Part shown: positions 30,888 through 39,107 of the stretch, one piece after another
Layout: each line of letters opens with the position of its first letter
How positions within the stretch are numbered: position 1 is the stretch's first letter
DNA from: Microbacterium sp. Marseille-Q6648
Lineage (GTDB): Bacteria; Actinomycetota; Actinomycetes; Actinomycetales; Microbacteriaceae
NCBI RefSeq assembly: GCF_943181415.1
Contig: NZ_CALPBZ010000001.1
Coordinates: forward strand, 1,240,001 to 1,304,000
DNA: 64,000 nucleotides
Reading direction: 5' to 3'
Made by a program: the position numbers and the translations under genes
Notes under the pieces: generated by a model
Databases searched by the model: none
Seen by the model: only the letters and a program-made list of their open reading frames with translations
Told to the model about the DNA's origin: nothing

Positions 30888-30956
30888 TGTTCATGCTCCT
30901 CGGTTAGACGGCGATGCGGGTACCACCATCCCGCCCCTCCCCAAGGGAACGAGAAC

Positions 30957-30970
30957 GATACATCTGTATC
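30957..30970. promoter_or_regulatory. palindromic operator-like site upstream of secreted-protein gene
   Basis: GATACA-TC-TGTATC (30957-30970), with perfect 6-bp arms, lies about 70 bases upstream of the start codon at 30887 in an otherwise non-palindromic AT-richer patch. This is the size and symmetry of a TetR- or GntR-type operator. The regulator is not identified. Confidence 0.4.
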
Positions 30971-31017
30971 AGAAATCTCACGCGTAACGCCACACCGGAA
31001 TTTCGTGCTCGCTCACG

Positions 31018-32469
31018 TTAGCGGGTCGAAGCTGAGCGCTCCCCGACCGGATCCGGCCCGGCACCGGCGATCACCTCGTCCTGGTCCGCACCGTCGTCTT
31101 CGGACGAGTCGTCGGCGAACGGAACGTCGCCGCGCGGAGCGTCGTAGAGCTGGCGGTCGAGGATCCCCTCGCGCTGGGCGACGATCGTCGGCACGAGCGC
31201 CTGGCCCGCGACGTTCACCGCGGTGCGTCCCATGTCCAGGATCGGGTCGATGGCCAGAAGCAGTCCGACTCCTTCGAGGGGCAGTCCGAGTGTCGACAGC
31301 GTCAGGGTGAGCATGACGGTCGCGCCGGTGGTGCCGGCGGTGGCGGCCGAGCCGACCACCGAGACGATGACGATCAGCAGGTACTGCCAGATCGAGAGGT
31401 CGATGCCGAAGAACTGGGCCACGAAGATGGCTGCGATCGCGGGATAGATGGCTGCGCAGCCGTCCATCTTCGTCGTTGCTCCGAGGGGCACCGCGAAGGA
31501 CGCGTACTGGCGGGGGACTCCGAGGTTGCGCTCGGTCACCCGCTCCGTCAGCGGAAGGGTGCCGATGGACGAGCGGCTGACGAACGCGAGCTGCACGGCC
31601 GGCCACACACCCGAGAAGTACTGGCGGATGGAGAGTCCGTGCGCGCGCACCAGGATCGGGTACACGGCGAACAGCACGAGAGCGAGACCGATGTAGACGG
31701 CGCCGGCGAACCATGCCAGCGTCGTGAGCTTCTCCCAGCCGTACTTCACCACCGCCGCGCCGATGAGGCCGAGGGTGCCGAGCGGTGCGATGCGGATGAT
31801 CCACCACAGCACGCGCTGGATGATCTTCAGCGCGGACTCGGTGACGTCGAGGAACGGCTCGGCGCGGCGTCCGAGCTTGAGGGCTGCGATGCCGACCGCG
31901 ACAGCGATGACGATCACCTGCAGGATGTTGAAGCCGACGCTCGACGCCGCCGCACCGGTCTCGGGGTCGATCGAGGTCGACACCGTCAGGCCGAGGTAGT
32001 TCTGCGGAATGATGCCGACGAGGAAGTTCCACCAGGTGCCCACGCTCGAGGGCTCGCCGGCGACGAGCTGAGACTGGTCGACGCGCGCCCCCGGCTGGAT
32101 CACCACTCCCAGCACGATGCCGATGGTGACCGCGATGAGTGCCGTGATGGCGAACCAGAGGATGGTCTGTCCCGCCAGGCGTGCGGCGTTGGTGACCCGC
32201 CGGAGCTGCGCGATGCTCGCGACGATCGCGGTGAAGATCAGCGGAACGACCGCGAGCTTCAGCAACGTGACGTACGAACTTCCCACGGTGTCGAGAGTCG
32301 CCGCGAGCGCGTTCGGGGCGCCGTCGGCGCCCGGCCCGATACTGCGGGCCAGCAGACCCAGCACGACCCCCAGCACGAGAGCGGCCGTGATCTGGAAGCC
32401 GAAGGAGGTCAGGATGCGTCGCGGTGCGCTCTTGGCGGCGGGGCGCGCGGTCGAAGGGGTGGAGCTCAT
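31018..32469 (-). CDS. dicarboxylate/amino acid:cation symporter
   Basis: A 483-residue DAACS-family transporter (GltP/DctA-like) importing C4-dicarboxylates or glutamate/aspartate with H+ or Na+. Eight or more hydrophobic helices are present. The signature serine-rich hairpin is in AFVSRSSIGTLPLTERV, and VPLGATTKMDGCAAIYPAIAAIF carries the substrate/cation site. TAGTTGATVMLTLTLSTLGLP and a late DPILDMGRTAVNVAGQALV carry binding residues. The acidic C-terminus is cytoplasmic. It is the last chromosomal protein gene before the tRNA-Ser/island junction. Confidence 0.92.
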   Translation of the reverse strand: MSSTPSTARPAAKSAPRRILTSFGFQITAALVLGVVLGLLARSIGPGADGAPNALAATLDTVGSSYVTLLKLAVVPLIFTAIVASIAQLRRVTNAARLAGQTILWFAITALIAVTIGIVLGVVIQPGARVDQSQLVAGEPSSVGTWWNFLVGIIPQNYLGLTVSTSIDPETGAAASSVGFNILQVIVIAVAVGIAALKLGRRAEPFLDVTESALKIIQRVLWWIIRIAPLGTLGLIGAAVVKYGWEKLTTLAWFAGAVYIGLALVLFAVYPILVRAHGLSIRQYFSGVWPAVQLAFVSRSSIGTLPLTERVTERNLGVPRQYASFAVPLGATTKMDGCAAIYPAIAAIFVAQFFGIDLSIWQYLLIVIVSVVGSAATAGTTGATVMLTLTLSTLGLPLEGVGLLLAIDPILDMGRTAVNVAGQALVPTIVAQREGILDRQLYDAPRGDVPFADDSSEDDGADQDEVIAGAGPDPVGERSASTR

Positions 32470-32670
32470 AGTTCTCTCTCGAAGTCAGCGGACGGCTGGC
32501 GGGGTCGATGCGTCACTCTGCTGAGGCGACCCGGTCGAGGCTAGGCCGATTGTCGGATGCCGGGGCTTGATGTGACGCGGGATGACAACCAGGGCGATGA
32601 CCGGTTTCATTCCCGATTCATCGGGACTCTTTCGACCAGGTAGACTGTCCGGCGGCCCTCCGGGGCTGCT

Positions 32671-32755
32671 GGAGGATTCGCCTAGTGGCCTATGGCGCAC
32701 GCTTGGAAAGCGTGTTGGGTGCAAGCCCTCAGGGGTTCGAATCCCCTATCCTCCG
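32671..32755 (+). tRNA. tRNA-Ser (anticodon GGA), island integration target
   Basis: 85 bases with acceptor arms GGAGGAT (32671-32677) and ATCCTCC (32748-32754). The anticodon GGA sits in the loop between CACGCTT and AAGCGTG. The long variable arm expected of tRNA-Ser and the T-loop TTCGAAT are present. CCA is not encoded. Its last 21 bases are the left half of the island attachment repeat, so the tRNA stays intact after integration. Confidence 0.95.
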
Positions 32756-32756
32756 C
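32735..32756. repeat. attL core (tRNA-Ser 3' end)
   Basis: 22 bases identical to 62441-62462, starting in the T-loop of tRNA-Ser and running one base past the discriminator. See the island entry. Confidence 0.88.
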
Positions 32757-32804
32757 GCCTGCGATCCCAGTGTTTTCAAGGGATCGCGACCCCATTTTCG
32801 TCTC

Positions 32805-32827
32805 GTGGCACAGTTGGTGGCACAGTT
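32805..32827 (+). repeat. tandem GTGGCACAGTT boxes near attL, candidate integrase arm sites
   Basis: GTGGCACAGTT occurs at 32805-32815 and 32817-32827 (12-base period). It recurs near the other end of the island at 62303-62313, with an inverted near-copy at 62361-62371. Repeats close to both att cores are the layout expected for arm-type binding sites of a tyrosine integrase or its accessory factor. The rest of 32757-33054 shows no gene. Confidence 0.5.
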
Positions 32828-33054
32828 AAGTCGGTTTCGCTGCTCAAAATCCAGCTCTGAAGAGCCGCTCAGACAGCGAGTAGGCAGCGCTCCCTTGCAT
32901 TGAGCCTGGGCTCATGCGCCCCTCGTCTGTCACGGAGTCGGAGGGACCGACGGTCGTGTTGGGCGACGTTCGGGTCGTCGCCGACCGGCCGCGGCCCCGC
33001 CGGGTGCTTAGGGCGTTCAATCAAGATCACCGAGTCCGGCGTATCCTCCGTGCC

Positions 33055-33687
33055 TTATCTCGGTAGCTCTCCGACGATTCGCGTCTTGACTTCTTGACAG
33101 ATCGATTCGAGCGCGCGGTGGTCGAGCCGTGCGAAGGGAAGTCGCCATCCTTCCAAGGTGGGGGCGAACGGAATCCACACCGGTTGACCCTCAGCATCAT
33201 GGACAGTGAGGGCGATGACCGTTATCGGCCGATTGACGGTTGCCACCCCGAGGTCGACCTGCATCACGCGTGCTGCGTCCAACTCGAATACGCGCACGGG
33301 GGCTTCGCTGCCTTTCCAGAGCGAGATGCCCGCCTCGTCGACCACGATGACGCCGTAGTCGCCCAGCCGCCGTCTCTTGAGGCCGAGCCACCTCAGCGAG
33401 TCGACCAATTCCTGCGGATGAAGCACTGGCAGGACGAGCGAATCGGGGAAGAGGTTTCGCAGGGCGTGCAAGCGTCGCCGTTGCGGCCTGACCGAGAAAG
33501 CAATCGCCACGGTGATCGCGATCAGCAACCCTCCGATGATGACGACCGTCATGGGAACCGCCGCGTCACCCAGGGTGCTGGCGCGCGACGCAGCCAGCGT
33601 GATCTGCAGGATCACAAAGCCCCCGAAACCTGCCGCGGCTGCGATCCACAGCCCCCGACGGCCCGTCGCGCTATCGTCTGAGCTCAC
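33055..33687 (-). CDS. small membrane protein with cytoplasmic PH-like domain, unknown
   Basis: 210 residues: two N-terminal hydrophobic helices (LWIAAAAGFGGFVILQITLA and VPMTVVIIGGLLIAITVAIAF), then a soluble domain of about 130 residues. The order of beta strands (YGVIVVDEAGISLW, PITVIALTV, WIPFAP) looks PH-like or YcxB-like. Function unknown. It overlaps the integrase stop by 4 bases (ATGA), so it is co-transcribed with int at the left island end. Confidence 0.65.
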   Translation of the reverse strand: MSSDDSATGRRGLWIAAAAGFGGFVILQITLAASRASTLGDAAVPMTVVIIGGLLIAITVAIAFSVRPQRRRLHALRNLFPDSLVLPVLHPQELVDSLRWLGLKRRRLGDYGVIVVDEAGISLWKGSEAPVRVFELDAARVMQVDLGVATVNRPITVIALTVHDAEGQPVWIPFAPTLEGWRLPFARLDHRALESICQEVKTRIVGELPR

Positions 33688-34904
33688 ACGAGCTCCACAG
33701 CCTGCGGCCCAAGAAGCTGGCCAACGAGGTCTGCGGCGCCCCTCTGGAGCGTCCTCACGGCGTGTGAGTACGTGTTCAGCGTCGTCTGGATGTCGGCATG
33801 ACCGAGCCGCTCAGACACGATCTTTGGGTGCACACCGGCCCGCAGGAGCAGTGTGGCGTGGGTATGCCGCAGCTCGTGCAGGTGTAGCTCGTCCAGATCC
33901 GGGTGAGCGGCCACCGCCTTGAGGACGCGCTCACGCCACTGTCGCGAGAACTGTGTCGGGTTGTGCGGCTGGCCGTACCGGTTGCAGAAGATGAGGTGCT
34001 CGCCGCGGGCCAGCTCCGGCGAGACAGCACGGAGCATGTCGCGCTTTGCCCGGAACGCTCCCGCAAGGCGCACGTCGATGTCGACATTTCGTACACGGCC
34101 GCTCTTGGTCGCCTTGAAGTCGATGATCGGCTTCTTGCCCGCCTCCTTGACGTACGACATCGCGCGCGCGATCGTGATGACGTTGTTCTCCAGGTCGAGG
34201 TCCTTCCACCTGATCGCCAGGATCTCCCCCCGCCGCATCCCCGTGCCCAGCAGGGTGAGCCACGCCAGCCACAGATAGTCCCCTGACGACTCCGACCAGT
34301 CGAGGAAGAGGCGGGCGTCCTCCGCGGACCAGGTCGCCATCTCAGGCGGGGCCGCCTCCAGCTTGGTGGGCGGAGAGGCACGCTTCGCGGGATTGAATCG
34401 GATGAGTCCGTCCTCGAGCGCGTGCTGCAGGACCTGCGAGATCAGCACGTGGATGTGACGCACCGTAGCTGCACCGAGCGGCTCGCCCACGTGTCCACGG
34501 TCTTTCCGCCCGTTTGCCTCGAGCTGTCGATAGAAGCGATTCAGCTGATCCTTCGAGATAGCAGCGATCGGCGTGCGCCCGACAGTTGACGGAAAAACGT
34601 GCACGCGAAAATGCTTGCGGTATCCAGCGAGGGTCGTAGGTCTCACGCGCAGAGAATCGAAGTACTTCTCTGCGTAGCCGTTCAGGCTCTCACGTGTCTC
34701 TTCAACGTGGTCGCCTCGGCGGATGTCTACTTGCACTTCGGTGAGCGCATTGAGAGCCTCGCGCTCCGTTGAAAAACCCCGTCGGAAGCGGCGGGAGGCA
34801 TCGCCGTCCGCGCGATCCACCCAGTACGCGATCCGGTACTTCGTCTCGCCCGTCGTCGTCACATACGACGAGACCGTTCCATCCTGATTAGACCGGCGAG
34901 ACAC
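33684..34904 (-). CDS. int: tyrosine-type site-specific integrase
   Basis: A 406-residue phage-type integrase. An N-terminal AP2-like arm-binding domain (about residues 1-60) and a SAM-like core-binding domain (about 65-170) are followed by the catalytic domain. Catalytic residues are Arg in LLGTGMRRGEILAIRW, His-x-x-Arg in HELRHTHATLLL, His in SERLGHADIQTTLNTYSH and the nucleophilic Tyr in NTYSH. It lies about 1 kb from tRNA-Ser and should catalyse integration at, and excision from, the tRNA 3' end. Confidence 0.95.
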   Translation of the reverse strand: MSRRSNQDGTVSSYVTTTGETKYRIAYWVDRADGDASRRFRRGFSTEREALNALTEVQVDIRRGDHVEETRESLNGYAEKYFDSLRVRPTTLAGYRKHFRVHVFPSTVGRTPIAAISKDQLNRFYRQLEANGRKDRGHVGEPLGAATVRHIHVLISQVLQHALEDGLIRFNPAKRASPPTKLEAAPPEMATWSAEDARLFLDWSESSGDYLWLAWLTLLGTGMRRGEILAIRWKDLDLENNVITIARAMSYVKEAGKKPIIDFKATKSGRVRNVDIDVRLAGAFRAKRDMLRAVSPELARGEHLIFCNRYGQPHNPTQFSRQWRERVLKAVAAHPDLDELHLHELRHTHATLLLRAGVHPKIVSERLGHADIQTTLNTYSHAVRTLQRGAADLVGQLLGPQAVELV

Positions 34905-34912
34905 GGGTTCAC

Positions 34913-35497
34913 CTACCGTCCGATGATCGGCCCGCCGGGCGCGGACGCCCCGACAATCGGCCCTGTAGCTGACGGATCAGGAAGGTCGACACCCGGGGCG
35001 AGACCCTCCATGCGCGCGCGATTCATCAAGCGGGTTGCCGTGCTCTGGCTCACGCCGAGGCAGTCGGCCACGGCCTTCAGCGGCGGCAGGTTGATGGTGA
35101 CGGCCAGGCGGTACGTCGTCGACGCGTCCACGACGCTCGCCGTGAGATCGCGGTCGGTGCGCTCCTGCATGCGACGAAGGTACTCGGCGCCGGTCGCCGG
35201 CGGGTGGCCGTACTCCGAGACTGTGGAAACCTCGAGGCCGCTGGCTTGGAGTGCGTACTGCACGCGCACCTCGCGAAGCGTCAGGCTGGTGACCTCGTCC
35301 CCGTCCCCGGCGCGCAACACCCTGACCTCGTCCGCTACGGTCCGGCTCAGCGTCGGGTCATAAGCGACATGCACCTGGATGGCACCAGGCACTCCCGACT
35401 CGCCCTCGATGACGACCGTCCACGTCGCCGGCACGCTGACACCGTTGCCGACGTCAACACGCTGGTCGCTGACGTCGACATTTTGAACCCGCACCAT
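34913..35497 (-). CDS. helix-turn-helix protein next to integrase, unknown family
   Basis: A 194-residue protein. An N-terminal beta-rich part (about residues 1-100) resembles an immunoglobulin-like or sensor fold with no clear family. The C-terminal part carries a helix-turn-helix (LPPLKAVADCLGVSQSTATRLMNRARMEGL) and a Pro/Gly-rich tail. ATG at 35497 is preferred to the TTG at 35533, although its RBS is weak. It is 8 bases upstream of int on the same strand and divergent from the excisionase-like gene, so control of integration/excision is a reasonable inference. Confidence 0.6.
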   Translation of the reverse strand: MVRVQNVDVSDQRVDVGNGVSVPATWTVVIEGESGVPGAIQVHVAYDPTLSRTVADEVRVLRAGDGDEVTSLTLREVRVQYALQASGLEVSTVSEYGHPPATGAEYLRRMQERTDRDLTASVVDASTTYRLAVTINLPPLKAVADCLGVSQSTATRLMNRARMEGLAPGVDLPDPSATGPIVGASAPGGPIIGR

Positions 35498-35626
35498 GCC
35501 CGCCAGTATCCCAGGCGGCTTTTCACCGAACAAGCCGCGTCATGACACATTCATGTCACATCTGGCTCAAGATAATGCTACGGTGTGCCCATGCGCTGAC
35601 AAAGGTGGCTCACAAAGGAGAGAGAC

Positions 35627-35821
35627 ATGAACCGCTCGCAGAACTCACTCGCCCTCACGTACAAGGACGCCGCCGCGCTGGTCGGCGTGGAGTACCGCAC
35701 CATCAAGCTCGGGGTAGAGCGCGGGACGATACCGACTGTGCAGCTCGGCCCGCGCCGGATGATCCCCCGCGCGGCACTGCTGAGAGTGTTCGGCGTCGAA
35801 CCCCCACCCTCAGCGTCATAG
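35627..35821 (+). CDS. excisionase-like MerR-type DNA-binding protein
   Basis: 64 residues with a winged-helix of the AlpA/Xis type (LTYKDAAALVGVEYRTIKLGVERGTIPTVQLGPRRMIPRAALLRVFG). AAAGGAGAG five bases upstream gives a strong RBS. A GATAAT (35571-35576) is a plausible -10 box. The repeat TGACA-N6-TGTCA (35543-35558) lies between this gene and the divergent HTH gene. It is probably the recombination directionality factor for the adjacent integrase. Confidence 0.75.
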   Translation: MNRSQNSLALTYKDAAALVGVEYRTIKLGVERGTIPTVQLGPRRMIPRAALLRVFGVEPPPSAS

Positions 35822-35944
35822 TCCCGCAGGCGGCAGCTGCCCTATGAGATTGGGTGATGCGCGCGTGCCGATTCGCGCATCAAGCAGCGCTCCAGAAAGT
35901 CCTGAGGTCGAGGATTGGGCGATGCCACATGAGGGCACCCAACT

Positions 35945-36022
35945 CCCCGCGCCTGTTGCGGCTGAGGTTGTTCGGGGTCGAGCCGTCGTCCTCAGCACCA
36001 CAGTTCCGCAGGCGGCAGCACC
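35945..36022 (+). pseudogene. decayed duplicate of the excisionase 3' end
   Basis: About 78 bases resemble 35763-35840 (offset 182, no gaps needed). In frame it reads RLFGVEPSSSAPQFRRRQ, against RVFGVEPPPSAS plus the bases after the real stop (CCGCAGGCGGCAG is shared). No start or intact domain is visible, so it is a relic of a tandem duplication. The rest of 35822-36188 shows nothing else. Confidence 0.5.
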
Positions 36023-36188
36023 GATTGCCGACAGCCAAATGTGACCACACGCCTCGCGGGCGCGTTGCCACCGTGTCCGCACGGACGCGGTTGGTACTTT
36101 CGCAGAATGATCACCACCGCGAGGAGAACCGTTAGCAGAGGACGGAAGGCCATCTCACGAATTACCAGCGACGCACTCTGGTGTAAGT

Positions 36189-36419
36189 GTGACTGACCAG
36201 CGGCGCCGCTCCGTGCAGCATGGGAACTCCGGCGACATCTGGATCGTGTATCACGACAGCTGGGCGGACAACAACATTCTGGGTGTCTTCGATAGCGCGG
36301 AGGAGGCCATGGAATTTCAGGAGCAAGTGTCGCCAGAATTTCCCCATGGGGCGCTTCTGACCCCGTTCCACGTGCCTTGGCGGTACAACGACCACGTGAC
36401 GGAACTCACGATGGAGTAG
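36189..36419 (+). CDS. small hypothetical protein
   Basis: 76 residues, acidic and soluble (HGNSGDIWIVYHDSWADNNILGVFDSAEEAMEFQEQV, then a hydrophobic-aromatic C-terminal strand). GTG start. The composition looks like a real small alpha/beta protein rather than a chance frame, but I recognise no family. Confidence 0.5.
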   Translation: MTDQRRRSVQHGNSGDIWIVYHDSWADNNILGVFDSAEEAMEFQEQVSPEFPHGALLTPFHVPWRYNDHVTELTME

Positions 36420-36506
36420 TCCATCTCCCGCATGCTCAGAGATAGTGCTCGACGAAGCGGCGCGTCGCCGACCTACTCGTCGACCGAGCGCATCAAGCCA
36501 GCGCGA

Positions 36507-37718
36507 TCAGCGCTGCTTCATCGCCGCAGCGATCCGACTGTCGAGGTCCTCAAGCTCCGCCATCAGATCGCTGGCCGCCCAGACCCGGTCCCGTTTGCGG
36601 CCAGTTATCTCCTGGATGATGCCCGCCTCCTCAAGGCGGGTTAGCGCCGCGTAGAGCTTCGGCGAGGCGGGGCCCGCGGTCCGCTCCACGTCTGCGATGC
36701 TCATGACCGGGTTGTCGAAGAAGGCCGGGATGAGTGCAGCCGCCGTTGAACCTCGGCGCACGTCAGCTTGCTCGATCCATTGCTGCGGGAATTGCTTGAT
36801 CCGCTGCACCGACACCCTGCCCTCCTCGGCAGCAGCGACCGCCGAACGAAGCATCAGCTCGAGCAACGGCCGGACATTACCAACCCGGTAGCTGCCCAGC
36901 GCGTAGAAGTAGTCGTCTCGCCTGGCGAGCAGGCCGCTCGCGACGGGCACGACCGTATGGGGTGTGACGCCTCGCCGGCGGAGGATCGCTCCGATGAGAG
37001 CTCGACCGGTGCGGCCGTTGCCGTCACCGAAGGGGTGGATCGACTCGAATTGCGCGTGGGCGATCGTCGCCTGCGCCATGGTCGGCAGGTCATCCCGGTT
37101 CGCGAACGCGATCAGGTCGTCGAGCAGCTCGCTGACAAGAGCGGGACCGGGTGGAATGTACAGTGCGTTACGCGGGCTGTAGTCGCTGCCGCCGATCCAG
37201 TTCTGGCTGTCGCGGAGCTGACCGGCGTAGGGCCCTTCATGAAGGTCGTCGCGCATGAGCGCTTCGTGGGCGGTCAGGATGTCCGCTCGCTGAATGGTGC
37301 CGCGTGATCCCGCGGCCGCGACCATCGTGGAAAGTGCAGCGCTGGCCGCGACCATACTCACGGCCGAAGAGTTCGACTTTTGGCCGGCCAGCGCCCGCGC
37401 GAAGTCCGCGGTGCTCGCCGAGACGCGTTCGATCTTTGAGGACGCTACTGACTCGCTGCGGATCATGAAGCGCGCCATCGCCGCTGGCTGCCCGGTTGCC
37501 TCGCCGTCCATCGCCCCGAGCGCAACGAGCGCACGCTCGCCGAGCTGTGTGAGATCTGCAGGGACGACGTAGTCAAGGTCGGCGATCAGTGGAGGCAGCG
37601 AAGTCGCGACCTCGCTGAGCATCCGGTCCTCCCTGTTCCCGCCGCGACGCTCCTGGCGCCAGTGCACCACCTCGCTCCCGTGCGGCGGCCAGTGGCCACG
37701 CTCCCTCCCCACAACCAC
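36507..37718 (-). CDS. Fic family protein (class II, winged-helix C-terminus)
   Basis: A 403-residue putative AMP- or other nucleotidyl-transferase. The core motif is HPFGDGNGRTGR (about residues 226-237), giving the catalytic His and anion site. The N-terminal inhibitory helix is SSKIER (about residues 90-100), the (S/T)xxxE(G/N) position with Arg replacing Gly/Asn. A C-terminal winged helix (MSIADVERTAGPASPKLYAALTRLEEAGIIQ) is usual for this subclass. GTG at 37718 is chosen because GGGAGAGG lies seven bases upstream. A perfect inverted repeat directly upstream may be its operator. Confidence 0.85.
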   Translation of the reverse strand: MVVGRERGHWPPHGSEVVHWRQERRGGNREDRMLSEVATSLPPLIADLDYVVPADLTQLGERALVALGAMDGEATGQPAAMARFMIRSESVASSKIERVSASTADFARALAGQKSNSSAVSMVAASAALSTMVAAAGSRGTIQRADILTAHEALMRDDLHEGPYAGQLRDSQNWIGGSDYSPRNALYIPPGPALVSELLDDLIAFANRDDLPTMAQATIAHAQFESIHPFGDGNGRTGRALIGAILRRRGVTPHTVVPVASGLLARRDDYFYALGSYRVGNVRPLLELMLRSAVAAAEEGRVSVQRIKQFPQQWIEQADVRRGSTAAALIPAFFDNPVMSIADVERTAGPASPKLYAALTRLEEAGIIQEITGRKRDRVWAASDLMAELEDLDSRIAAAMKQR

Positions 37719-37733
37719 AACTTAGCCTCTCCC

Positions 37734-37764
37734 TATTTCTGTTTAGATTGTACAAACAGAAATA
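37734..37764. promoter_or_regulatory. perfect inverted repeat upstream of fic
   Basis: TATTTCTGTTT (37734-37744) and AAACAGAAATA (37754-37764) form 11-bp perfect arms around a 9-base spacer. It sits 16 bases before the Fic start, in an AT-rich pocket of a GC-rich region that would contain the promoter. It is likely an operator, perhaps for Fic's own winged helix (inference). Confidence 0.65.
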
Positions 37765-37943
37765 CCCGGACGATAGTCGTGCTGGACAGAAGTTGGGATG
37801 GCCCGGAACGGGAAATCGCTCGGCGAATGCGGGGGCTGGCACTGAGCGCACCGCGAGTTGCCGTCTCAGCGCAACCCCTAAGCATCGTCAAGCGAGGCAT
37901 CTGCCGCCGGTCACAAGCGGATCCCTGGCCGTGCGCGGTTCGG

Positions 37944-38396
37944 TCAGCGCGAGCAATCGTCGATAACACGATCGATCCACTCGTGCCGAGGGAGCGCCGA
38001 GATGGCAGAAGCAACAAACCAGGCGACCTCGAGCAGCTCGTCCCCATCGAGGTTTACTCGGTCGTCGGGAAGCGTGCACTCATAGGCGACGGTCACGTAA
38101 CTAACACGGTCTCCGTTGGGGTAGACGGCCTCGAGCGCCTCGCCGCCGTAGGCGCCGACAATCCTCCCAACGACGGGTGTGACACCGAGTTCCTCCACCA
38201 CTTCCCTCATCAACGCCGCGGACGGTTCCTCGCCGGGCTCGATCCCTCCGCCGATCAAACTCCAAAGACCGGAGTCACGTTGGCGCGCGAGCAGAAACCG
38301 CGGGCCGCTCCTAATGACTGCGGTCACTGCCGGCAGCAGAAGCAGGTCGGGCCCGACGCGCTTGCGGAGTGAGGCGACATAAGGCGAGATGGGCAT
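37944..38396 (-). CDS. NUDIX hydrolase
   Basis: A 150-residue pyrophosphohydrolase of nucleotide-type substrates. The Nudix box is complete: GGGIEPGEEPSAALMREVVEELGV (G-x5-E-x7-REVxEExG). The start at 38396 (MPISPYVASLRKRVG) is chosen over a much longer upstream frame because the family begins here. It is divergent from, and by its start overlaps, the upstream leader of the GNAT gene. Substrate unknown. Confidence 0.85.
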   Translation of the reverse strand: MPISPYVASLRKRVGPDLLLLPAVTAVIRSGPRFLLARQRDSGLWSLIGGGIEPGEEPSAALMREVVEELGVTPVVGRIVGAYGGEALEAVYPNGDRVSYVTVAYECTLPDDRVNLDGDELLEVAWFVASAISALPRHEWIDRVIDDCSR

Positions 38397-38517
38397 GCAG
38401 ACGAACCTACCGAGCGAACCCGCAGCCCGACCGGCGGTCCGCCCCAGTTTCGCTGGTGTGGCGAGCGGCGGTATTGCGGACGCGGACGTGCTCGTGGGCG
38501 GCGGGCAGAATGCTGGC

Positions 38518-39039
38518 ATGAGCTTCCGCATTCGCAACGCGCGACTATCTGACGCTGCGGTCGTCGCAGACCTCCACGTACAGACGTGGCGCGAGGCGTA
38601 CACGCAGTTGCTTCCCGACGGATTCTTCAGCGAGGAGTACATCCGCGGTCGCCACCAGATGTGGGTAAAGGTGCTCAGCGATCGGAGTGATCGGTGGACC
38701 GTGCATGTCGCAGAATCCGAGGACCAGATTCTCGGGTTCTGCTGGGCCGGGATCCCGCTGGGACCAGAGCAGGACGAGTTCCCTGGGCACCAGCAGCTAT
38801 ACGCGATCTACGTCTCAGCGGCGGCGTATGGGACCGGGGTCGGCCACGCGCTCCTCCAAGCATCTCTCGCAGACCGGCCAACTGTCCTGTGGGTCGCCAA
38901 GGAGAACCCCCGGGCGGTCGCGTTCTATCGCCGCAATGGCTTCGAATTCGACGGCACGGAGAAACTTGACCCGGGAGCGCCCGACATCACAGACGCACGA
39001 ATGGTGCGAAGCGACCGGATCCTGGTCAGCACCAACTGA
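38518..39039 (+). CDS. GNAT-family N-acetyltransferase
   Basis: 173 residues: acetyl-CoA-dependent transferase fold with N-terminal IRNARLSDAAVVADLHVQTWREAY and the acetyl-CoA loop YVSAAAYGTGVGHALLQAS (Q/RxxGxG/A type, here AYGTGVG). The C-terminal NPRAVAFYRRNGFEFDGT is typical. ATG 38518 is the domain start; the longer frame upstream is opposite the NUDIX gene. Substrate unknown. Confidence 0.85.
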   Translation: MSFRIRNARLSDAAVVADLHVQTWREAYTQLLPDGFFSEEYIRGRHQMWVKVLSDRSDRWTVHVAESEDQILGFCWAGIPLGPEQDEFPGHQQLYAIYVSAAAYGTGVGHALLQASLADRPTVLWVAKENPRAVAFYRRNGFEFDGTEKLDPGAPDITDARMVRSDRILVSTN

Positions 39040-39107
39040 CGCTCGTCACGTCCCCAAAGGGATCCCTTTGCGCGAATGCACTCCCGCGTCGGCGGGCCGG
39101 TCCTTGA

